Assembly: GCA_014305015.1 (NCBI GenBank)
Contig: JACRUB010000025.1
Location: 1-5,787, forward strand
DNA: 5,787 nucleotides
Direction of reading: 5' to 3'
DNA from: Vulcanimicrobiota bacterium
GTDB taxonomy: Bacteria > Vulcanimicrobiota > Vulcanimicrobiia > Vulcanimicrobiales > Vulcanimicrobiaceae
Part shown: positions 1 through 5,376 of the stretch, piece by piece
Layout of the letters: the number at the start of each line of letters is the position of its first letter
How positions within the stretch are numbered: position 1 is the stretch's first letter
Translations under genes and position numbers: made by a program
Notes under the pieces: model-generated
What the model was told of the DNA's origin: nothing
What the model saw: the letters and a program-made list of their open reading frames with translations, nothing else
The model's database searches: none

Positions 1-1274
<1,274 letters not shown>

Positions 1275-1279
1275 TCCTT

Positions 1280-1298
1280 CCCTTCGACCAGCTCAGGG
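1280..1298. repeat. Short imperfect palindrome resembling a widely dispersed intergenic repeat
   Basis: The sequence CCCTTCGACCAGCTCAGGG lies between the rpoB stop and its terminator. CCCT and AGGG form the outer arms, and GA/TC can pair inside with a two-base bulge around a CCAGC loop. From memory, near-identical words (CCTTCGACAAGCTCAGG and its reverse complement) recur many times between genes in various bacterial genomes. Only one copy is visible here, so calling it a repeat rests on that recollection. Confidence 0.4.
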
Positions 1299-1302
1299 CA
1301 GG

Positions 1303-1332
1303 CAGGCCCCGGAGAATCCGGGGCCTGTTCTT
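1303..1332 (+). terminator. Rho-independent terminator after rpoB
   Basis: A perfect 10-bp GC-rich stem (CAGGCCCCGG at 1303-1312 with CCGGGGCCTG at 1318-1327) encloses the loop AGAAT. It is followed by a modest U-rich tail, TTCTT. It starts 28 nt after the rpoB stop codon. The stem is strong and the U-tract is interrupted. It implies that the rpoB transcript ends here rather than running on into rpoC. Confidence 0.85.
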
Positions 1333-1370
1333 AATCTAACTCGGGAATGGAGGGCCTAGTTTTTGCCCAT

Positions 1371-1398
1371 CTTGCGTTGTAGGCTAGGCAAGCGCAAG
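1371..1398. other. Inverted repeat / hairpin in the leader region of regulator A
   Basis: CTTGCGTTG at 1371-1379 pairs with CAAGCGCAAG at 1389-1398, giving nine base pairs with one bulged G (1392) around the loop TAGGCTAGG. It sits in the 150-bp gap between the rpoB terminator and regulator A. No T-run follows directly (TTTTTT comes only at 1413-1418), so it is a poor terminator. It could be an operator or a leader structure. The rest of 1333-1467 shows nothing I can assign with confidence; a weak TTGCAA (1425-1430) and TAGGTA (1450-1455) pair is 19 bp apart. Confidence 0.4.
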
Positions 1399-1467
1399 GA
1401 AGATCCCGACGGTTTTTTCCGACATTGCAAGGGGTGCCTTCGATCGTAGTAGGTAATACCAGCTACC

Positions 1468-1475
1468 AAGGTGGG
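1468..1475 (+). promoter_or_regulatory. Ribosome binding site of regulator A, deciding the start
   Basis: AAGGTGGG lies 10 nt before the ATG at 1486. The earlier in-frame GTG at 1471 falls inside this site and so is unlikely to be the start. A further ATG at 1492 is also in frame but more distant. Confidence 0.6.
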
Positions 1476-1485
1476 CACAACAACT

Positions 1486-2208
1486 ATGACCATGCAAGCC
1501 GTCAAGGGTGTAACAACGACGAACCGGTGGATCGCAAATCTACCGAATCGATCACGCTCGCTCTTGCTCGAGGCTACCAAGCCCCAAGAGCTCGCACTGC
1601 GCACCGCAGTTCACGAAGTCGGACAAATTTCGCCGTCCATCTATTTTCCGCATACCGCTGTTTTCTCAATGATCGTCTGTATGACAGACGGAAAAACGGT
1701 AGAGGCAAACATGGTCGGCAGCGAAGGCTTTGTGCCGGTCGCCACAACGGTGCTGCCGTTCTCAAATACGATTAAGACCATCGTGCAAGTCGGAGGTGAG
1801 GCGCTCGTGATTGATGCGGGAGATTTTGCGGACCTTGTGAAATCCTATTCCGACATCGCACGGCTTCGCGAACGCTATCTGGCTGCGACCTACGACTGCA
1901 TCATGCAAAGCGCGGCGTGCAACGCAGTGCATTCAGTGCGCGCGCGCTGCGCCCGTTGGCTTATGGCGCTGATGGATCGCACGCAGTCGCAAGATATCAA
2001 CGTCATTCACCAAGTGCTTGCGGAGACATTGGGCGCAAGCCGCCCACGCGTTACCGAGATTCTCGCCACCCTGCAAAATGACGGGTATTTGGAGTTGCAG
2101 CGTGCGACATTGCGCATTTTGAATGTGGAAGGCCTGCGGGGCGCGGCCTGTGAGTGCTACGGAATCATCAAGCGCGAAATCGATCAATTTCCGAGCCGGC
2201 GGATCTAG
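1486..2208 (+). CDS. Crp/Fnr-family transcriptional regulator (regulator A)
   Basis: A 240-residue one-component regulator of the Crp/Fnr superfamily, acting in the cytoplasm on DNA. An N-terminal cyclic-nucleotide-binding-like beta-roll spans about residues 25-120, with IYFP (52-55), MTDGKTVEANMVGSEG ending at 81, and a following beta region. A long dimer helix carries the AACNAVHSVRARCARW block (Cys145, His149, Cys155). A winged helix-turn-helix follows at about 173-215 (HQVLAETLGASRPRVTEIL), and the C-terminal motif CECY is at 222-225. I see no RSA-type cAMP signature, so the ligand is unknown. It is the most divergent of the three paralogs in this window. The ATG at 1486 is chosen for its Shine-Dalgarno spacing. 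Its TAG overlaps the stop of the convergent RHH gene by 4 bp. The family call is firm; targets are unknown. Confidence 0.92.
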   Translation: MTMQAVKGVTTTNRWIANLPNRSRSLLLEATKPQELALRTAVHEVGQISPSIYFPHTAVFSMIVCMTDGKTVEANMVGSEGFVPVATTVLPFSNTIKTIVQVGGEALVIDAGDFADLVKSYSDIARLRERYLAATYDCIMQSAACNAVHSVRARCARWLMALMDRTQSQDINVIHQVLAETLGASRPRVTEILATLQNDGYLELQRATLRILNVEGLRGAACECYGIIKREIDQFPSRRI

Positions 2209-2441
2209 CTCTCTTCCGGAGTTCTGCGGAGCGTAGCGCCTTTTTGGCGTAGCGCACTTTCCCATCCCCGGCGTGGCTCGTGAGCAAGAAACTCGCGAAG
2301 CGCAATTTCGATGATGGAGCTTTCGCTAACATCTTGCTCGAATGCCAGGCGTTTGAGCCGCAGGCCGATCTCTTGCGACACGTTGATGGAGAGTTTGCGC
2401 AAGGCGGACTTGCGATCGCTTCGGCGGCCGGTGGTGCTCAT
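2205..2441 (-). CDS. Ribbon-helix-helix (CopG/Arc-type) DNA-binding protein
   Basis: A small protein of 78 residues from the ATG at 2441. A basic N-terminus (GRRSDRKSALRK) leads into a beta strand, KLSINVS (16-22). Helix one is QEIGLRLKRLAFEQD (23-37), then the turn VSES, then helix two SIIEIALREFLAHE (42-55). This is the classic RHH pattern of dimeric repressors and antitoxins, in which the strand inserts into the DNA major groove. A basic tail of about 23 residues follows. The frame stays open upstream to a GTG at 2537 and includes a TTG near 2502, so a longer basic N-terminus is possible; no convincing ribosome site separates the options. It follows the microprotein gene by 68 nt on the same strand and may be cotranscribed. 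No toxin partner is visible, so an antitoxin role is unsupported. Its stop shares CTAG with regulator A. Confidence 0.75.
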   Translation of the reverse strand: MSTTGRRSDRKSALRKLSINVSQEIGLRLKRLAFEQDVSESSIIEIALREFLAHEPRRGWESALRQKGATLRRTPEES

Positions 2442-2509
2442 GCTTGCCTGGTTCTTTCGGGACGTTCCGGCGTCGGACCGCTTTTTTTGGGCTTTGCGAT
2501 CCAAAGCTG

Positions 2510-2641
2510 TTAGACGGGGGCAAACTCGTGTGGGCACTCGGCCTGATTGTGCTTCATCACAGCGTACTCGAAGGTGCGGTCTTCATCGATGTCACGGTCC
2601 ACCGGCAGCATCTTGCCGCAGTACGTGCATATATATTTCAC
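2510..2641 (-). CDS. Zinc-ribbon-like Cys/His microprotein, function unknown
   Basis: A 43-residue protein beginning MKYICTYCGKML from a GTG at 2641 and ending with TAA at 2510-2512. Possible metal ligands are Cys5 and Cys8 in a CxxC knuckle, then His31, Cys36 and His38 in KHNQAECPHEF. Together they look like one small zinc-binding fold. The middle (VDRDIDEDRTFEYAV) is acidic. An in-frame ATG at 2656 would add five residues, but the perfect GGAGG it overlaps lies 8 nt before the GTG, which makes the GTG the better start. The gene is divergent from regulator B and upstream of the RHH gene on the same strand. Similar tiny CxxC proteins are common in bacteria without assigned roles. Coding is supported by the open frame, the ribosome site and the ordered Cys/His pattern; function is not known to me. 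Confidence 0.65.
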   Translation of the reverse strand: MKYICTYCGKMLPVDRDIDEDRTFEYAVMKHNQAECPHEFAPV

Positions 2642-2664
2642 CCGTTTGTCCTCCATGTTAGGTT
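2636..2664 (+). promoter_or_regulatory. Possible extended -10 promoter for regulator B
   Basis: TAGGTT at 2659-2664 is preceded by TGT, giving a TGn extended -10. A weak -35 (TTTCAC at 2636-2641) lies 17 bp upstream. Transcription would start near 2671, leaving a leader of about 20 nt before the ATG at 2692. The element overlaps the beginning of the divergent microprotein gene. The -35 matches poorly, so this is tentative. Confidence 0.3.
2650..2654 (-). promoter_or_regulatory. Shine-Dalgarno GGAGG of the microprotein gene
   Basis: On the minus strand GGAGG is followed by 8 nt and then GTG at 2641. The core overlaps the alternative ATG at 2656-2654, so the ribosome would cover that ATG. This favours the GTG start. 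Confidence 0.6.
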
Positions 2665-2691
2665 TCCGGCGAGCGGTGGGTAGAAGTCAAG

Positions 2692-3498
2692 ATGATGAAC
2701 GAGACGCTGGATTTTGCGAGAAAAAATCGGTTGCTCAACGAGTTGAGCGACGATGCCCTCTTGCGTTTGCTTGAGAACCATAGCTTTTTGACGTTGCGGC
2801 AGAAAGCGGTCTTGAACGAGCCCGGCGACGCAATTGAGTGCGCCTATTTTCCGGTAACTGCTGTGGTTTCGTGGCTCGCCGAGATGCGCAACGGCAAACG
2901 TTCCGAGATCATGACGTTCGGATGTGAAGGAATGGCGGGGATTGCGGCAGCCTTCGACGGCAAACAGGGCGCGATAACTGCGATTGTGCAGCACGAGGGG
3001 AGCGCAATTGTTGTTCCTGCGGATCACTTGAAAGCTGTTTTGGCGAAAGATCCGGATACCGCGATGGTCCTTTACCGGTATGCCAGTAGTTTGATGAACA
3101 TCATCGCGCAAAATTCCGCCTGCAACCGGTTGCACGATCTTTCCGAGCGCTGCGCCAAATGGCTGCTGCTTATGCACGACCGGGTGCAGACCGACGAACT
3201 TCCGATCGACCAACAATTGCTCGCCGATATGCTCGGGGCACGCCGTCAAAGTATTAGCGCCACGACGGGCTTGTTGCAAGATGCCGGACTGATCAAGCGC
3301 CGGCGTTCGCGCACAATCATTACGGATCGCGCGGGACTTGAAAAGGCCTCGTGCGAGTGTTATCCGCTCATTGCATCCGAAGCAGTGCCGTACGGTGCGG
3401 TTGGCGACGCGCAACTTGCGGTTCGCTCGGAGGCACACGCCTGGTTTCATGCCATCCATGCGAATAACGATGGCACAGGCTCTCGAGACGGTCGATAA
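2692..3498 (+). CDS. Crp/Fnr-family transcriptional regulator (regulator B)
   Basis: A 268-residue cytoplasmic regulator from the ATG at 2692 (an ATG at 2695 is equally possible; GGTGGG at 2675-2680 is the nearest ribosome-site-like word). An N-terminal beta-roll sensor domain spans about 15-120, with AYFPVTAVVSW at 51-61 and FGCEGMAG at 77-84. The dimer-helix block SACNRLHDLSERCAKWLL follows (Cys144, His148, Cys154). A winged helix-turn-helix lies at about 171-212 (LLADMLGARRQSISATTGLL, then IKRRRSRTIITDRAGLE), and CECY at 221-224. It is clearly closer to regulator C than to regulator A. Past IASE (about residue 230) there is a roughly 38-residue tail with no counterpart in the other two. 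It is divergent from the microprotein gene, so one or both could be its target. No terminator sits directly after it; the next is at 3730. Confidence 0.92.
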   Translation: MMNETLDFARKNRLLNELSDDALLRLLENHSFLTLRQKAVLNEPGDAIECAYFPVTAVVSWLAEMRNGKRSEIMTFGCEGMAGIAAAFDGKQGAITAIVQHEGSAIVVPADHLKAVLAKDPDTAMVLYRYASSLMNIIAQNSACNRLHDLSERCAKWLLLMHDRVQTDELPIDQQLLADMLGARRQSISATTGLLQDAGLIKRRRSRTIITDRAGLEKASCECYPLIASEAVPYGAVGDAQLAVRSEAHAWFHAIHANNDGTGSRDGR

Positions 3499-3533
3499 GC
3501 TACGCGACATTGGCGCTATCAGGCAGCTACGCG
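3498..3533 (+). repeat. Short direct repeat just after regulator B
   Basis: AGCTACGCG occurs at 3498-3506 and again at 3525-3533, a 27-bp period. The first copy begins on the last base of the regulator B stop codon. Nine bases twice could be chance. The stretch from here to about 3650 holds no gene I can support. Confidence 0.3.
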
Positions 3534-3651
3534 TACGGTAAAGTCGAGGTCAGCGCGAAGGCTACAGCGACCCGGATTAAGCGCTGGTTCCGAATCAACC
3601 CTGAAGGGCGTCCAGTATGTGTCAGCTTCCTGTCATTGCAACCTAAATCGC

Positions 3652-3680
3652 TTGAGGACCCCCGCTCGATGTGCTAGGGT
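3652..3680 (+). promoter_or_regulatory. Sigma-70-type promoter of the candidate small RNA
   Basis: TTGAGG at 3652-3657 is followed by a 17-bp spacer and TAGGGT at 3675-3680, with TGC directly before it (extended -10). It lies in the gene-free region and points toward the terminator at 3730-3761, with no open reading frame between them. Spacing is ideal. The -10 keeps T, A and the final T of the consensus. Confidence 0.5.
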
Positions 3681-3686
3681 AAAAGG

Positions 3687-3761
3687 ACCTCTGAGAACGC
3701 GCTGAACTTAGGGGTGCAGCAAGGGAAAACCCGGCGAATCATATCGTCGGGCTTTTCTTTT
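3687..3761 (+). ncRNA. Candidate small structured RNA (about 75 nt) with its own promoter and terminator
   Basis: The predicted transcript starts near 3687, seven bases after the -10, and ends in the T-run at 3753-3761. It has two hairpins. The first pairs CCTCTGAG (3688-3695) with CTTAGGGG (3707-3714), eight pairs with two G-U, around the 11-nt loop AACGCGCTGAA. A linker, TGCAGCAAGGGAAAA, follows. The second hairpin is the terminator. CAGC in the linker (3717-3720) is complementary to GCTG in the loop (3701-3704), but the two-base gap makes a full pseudoknot geometrically doubtful. No gene lies downstream on this strand, so a riboswitch or leader role is unlikely and a stand-alone small RNA fits better. 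It could instead be only the 3' untranslated end of regulator B. It matches no known RNA family that I recognise. Confidence 0.45.
3730..3761. terminator. Bidirectional intrinsic terminator
   Basis: CCCGGCGA (3730-3737) pairs with TCGTCGGG (3744-3751), eight pairs with one G-U on the plus strand, around the loop ATCATA. On the plus strand TTTTCTTTT follows; on the minus strand TTTTCCCTT follows. It therefore can end both the small RNA or regulator B transcript and, 34 nt past its stop, the secreted-protein gene arriving from the other side. Confidence 0.85.
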
Positions 3762-3785
3762 GGCTCGGTTAACTTACTCTTTACA

Positions 3786-4406
3786 TTACGGGTTGAGCGC
3801 CAGATTTCGGGCCAGCCGTGCCTTCAATTCGTACGCTAGAATCGGGTGCCTGGCGCGGGCCTGCGGGAAGGGGCGGAACGGCACGATGTCTGTCAGTTGG
3901 GCGGCCATGCCGGCGCAGAACGTCTTCGAATAGCGCGTTGCGCTCTCGTCGCGGTGGGCTTTGCAGACTTCGGAGAGACCGCCGTAACGGGCCATCTCGA
4001 CGAGCAGCCCAACCTGATCCACGGAAACTCGCGAAAATGATTGTATCTGCGCGCTTGGCACGGTTCCCGTGGTAGCGACCGCATGCTGGAAAGTTGAGTC
4101 GAAGCGTAGGATCATGGTACGCGTATCCGCAAGCGTAAAAGCGCGCTCGCTAGAGACGTCCGCCGCCGAGAGGGCGGTGCGCCGATCGTCGAGACCGTCA
4201 GGTCGAGCCGGATTCAGGTGCAGGACCCGATACGAACCATGCACTTCGCCTTTTCGCGAATGAAGCGTGAGCAGCTCGACATTCTGCGGGGTGACGGCTG
4301 CATAGGTGCCCTCAATGCTGGGAGACGCCAGCGCAATCGCGCCGGTAAGGCTGAAGATGGCCGCGCTGAACAGACGCGCCCAAACGGACGGCTGGGATTT
4401 TCGCAT
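3786..4406 (-). CDS. Secreted protein of unknown function
   Basis: A 206-residue protein from the ATG at 4406. AAAGGTG ends 4 nt before this start, a good ribosome site. The N-terminus is a signal peptide: basic start (MRK and Arg11), hydrophobic core LFSAAIFSLTGAIA (12-25) and an A-L-A cleavage site after residue 27, so the mature protein of about 179 residues is exported. No lipobox Cys is present. The mature part begins with alternating short strands (IEGTYAAV, VELLTLHS, GEVHGSYRVL, TMILRFDS), suggesting a beta-rich N-terminal half. The C-terminal half is more helical and carries two cysteines (148 and 164) that could form a disulfide outside the cytoplasm. I recognise no family or catalytic motif. 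It is divergent from regulator C and convergent with the small RNA, separated by the bidirectional terminator. Confidence 0.8.
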   Translation of the reverse strand: MRKSQPSVWARLFSAAIFSLTGAIALASPSIEGTYAAVTPQNVELLTLHSRKGEVHGSYRVLHLNPARPDGLDDRRTALSAADVSSERAFTLADTRTMILRFDSTFQHAVATTGTVPSAQIQSFSRVSVDQVGLLVEMARYGGLSEVCKAHRDESATRYSKTFCAGMAAQLTDIVPFRPFPQARARHPILAYELKARLARNLALNP

Positions 4407-4437
4407 GATTCACCTTTGGGAAACGCTTGGTAGCTGA

Positions 4438-4466
4438 GTTATTCCCGCGTAATTGGCGCATAACAA
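4438..4466 (-). promoter_or_regulatory. Promoter of the secreted-protein gene, overlapping an inverted repeat
   Basis: On the minus strand TTGTTA (4466-4461) is followed by a 17-bp spacer and AATAAC (4443-4438), each matching 4 of 6 consensus bases. Transcription would begin near 4431, about 25 nt before the ATG. The inverted repeat GTTAT (4438-4442) and ATAAC (4460-4464) coincides with the two promoter boxes. This could be an operator for neighbouring regulator C or simply a by-product of the promoter words. Confidence 0.4.
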
Positions 4467-4515
4467 GACGCCTGAGGAAACTTCGTTGAAGATGCTAGCG
4501 AGTGGTTGAATGGGG

Positions 4516-4521
4516 TATAAG
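4516..4521 (+). promoter_or_regulatory. Possible -10 box giving a leaderless or very short-leader mRNA for regulator C
   Basis: TATAAG ends 7 nt before the ATG at 4529, the spacing expected when transcription starts at the start codon itself. No good -35 is found 16-18 bp upstream. The same bases include AAGAGG (4519-4524), which could instead serve as a Shine-Dalgarno site 4 nt from the ATG, so the two readings compete. Confidence 0.3.
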
Positions 4522-4528
4522 AGGCCGC

Positions 4529-5272
4529 ATGATTACTGAACTGCCGCTTGAGACCTATGGGAAGAATAAACTCCTGGCGTCCCTGCCGCAATCATCACGC
4601 GAACGGCTCGCGCCGCATCTGCAATTGCGCGAATTGCCCCACAAGTTTGTCGTGCACGAACCATATGCCGAAGTTGGCGAGATTTACTTTCCGCTGTCCG
4701 GCGTGATTTCGTGGATCGTAACAATGAAAGACGGCAATATGGCCGAAGCCATGACGATTGGCAATGAGGGCGTCGCGGGCATTTCCGTTGCGCTCGGAGG
4801 CCAGCGCGGTTCGACTGCATCGATTGTGCAAGCACCGGGTCTCGCCTTAACAATCCCAACGGCGAAATTTCTACAGCTCTTAGATGAAGATCGCGGACTC
4901 TTTCGCGTAATGCAGCATTATGCCAACGTCTTAATCAATGTTATATCGCAATGCGCCGCTTGCAATCGTTTGCACGAAGTAACCGAACGCTGCGCGCGGT
5001 GGCTGCTCATGATGCAGGATCGCGCCGAAAGCGACGAGTTCACGCTTGTGCAAGAATTTCTGGCGGACATGCTGGGCGTGCGCCGCCCAAGCGTGAGCGT
5101 CTGCGCCTCGATCTTACAGCGTGCGGGTCTAATTTCGTATAGGCGTGGCAAGGTGCGCGTGACGGATCGTGCGGGTTTGGAGTCTGCCGCATGCGAGTGT
5201 TACGCGATTATCGCGGCCGAATATTTAGAGATGATTAAGGAGTTAAAGAAGCTGCAAGCAGACGCTCAATAA
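4529..5272 (+). CDS. Crp/Fnr-family transcriptional regulator (regulator C)
   Basis: A 247-residue cytoplasmic DNA-binding regulator, the most typical member of the three. A beta-roll sensor domain covers about residues 12-120, with GEIYFPLSGVISWIV at 50-64 and IGNEGVAGIS at 77-86. The dimer helix carries CAACNRLHEVTERCARWLL (Cys145, His149, Cys155). A winged helix-turn-helix lies at about 172-212 (FLADMLGVRRPSVSVCASIL, then a basic wing YRRGKVRVTDRAGLE), and CECY at 222-225. The ATG at 4529 is preferred over the GTG at 4502, because AAGAGG or a -10 box sits just before it and the paralogs start at similar points. It is divergent from the secreted-protein gene over 122 bp and 104 bp upstream of a glycosyltransferase on the same strand, with no clear terminator between them. 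Effector and targets are unknown; no cAMP-binding signature is seen. Confidence 0.93.
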   Translation: MITELPLETYGKNKLLASLPQSSRERLAPHLQLRELPHKFVVHEPYAEVGEIYFPLSGVISWIVTMKDGNMAEAMTIGNEGVAGISVALGGQRGSTASIVQAPGLALTIPTAKFLQLLDEDRGLFRVMQHYANVLINVISQCAACNRLHEVTERCARWLLMMQDRAESDEFTLVQEFLADMLGVRRPSVSVCASILQRAGLISYRRGKVRVTDRAGLESAACECYAIIAAEYLEMIKELKKLQADAQ

Positions 5273-5357
5273 GAGCGATATGCAGCGCGTCGTAGCGAAA
5301 TACCGTGCACCCCGTTACACCGCCCCGCCTTTAGGGTATTCGCTTCACGGCAGGCTC

Positions 5358-5376
5358 GTTACGGGTAGGAGGTAAC
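5358..5376 (+). promoter_or_regulatory. Strong Shine-Dalgarno site inside a small inverted repeat
   Basis: TAGGAGGT at 5366-5373 ends three bases before the ATG at 5377 and is the best ribosome site in the window. GTTAC (5358-5362) and GTAAC (5372-5376) can pair around the loop GGGTAGGAG, so a 5-bp hairpin would hold the site at its tip. A TAGGGT word at 5332-5337 might be a -10 but lacks a -35. Confidence 0.5.

Noticed and set aside
2491..2507. Hairpin GCTTTG/CAAAGC next to a T-run as a terminator for the microprotein gene
   Set aside because: On the minus strand the hairpin is followed by A residues, not T; on the plus strand the T-run precedes the stem, so it terminates neither strand.
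2613..2637. TTGCCG and TATATT as a promoter for regulator B
   Set aside because: The spacer is only 13 bp, too short for a sigma-70 promoter, and the bases lie within the microprotein coding region.
2205..2656. Toxin-antitoxin pair made of the RHH protein and the microprotein
   Set aside because: The microprotein looks like a zinc ribbon and not a known toxin, and the gene order and 68-nt spacing give no positive support.
2638..3510. Minus-strand open frame of 290 codons opposite regulator B
   Set aside because: It lies almost wholly antisense to a firmly recognised Crp/Fnr gene, has no domain pattern, and overlaps the promoter region and the microprotein gene.
3575..3615. GGTTCCGAATCAACC, resembling a tRNA T-arm
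   Set aside because: The stem does not pair properly and no acceptor stem, D-arm or anticodon arm can be placed around it.
3701..3720. H-type pseudoknot between the loop GCTG and downstream CAGC in the candidate small RNA
   Set aside because: Only two bases (3715-3716) would have to span an eight-pair stem, which is sterically unlikely unless part of the stem opens.
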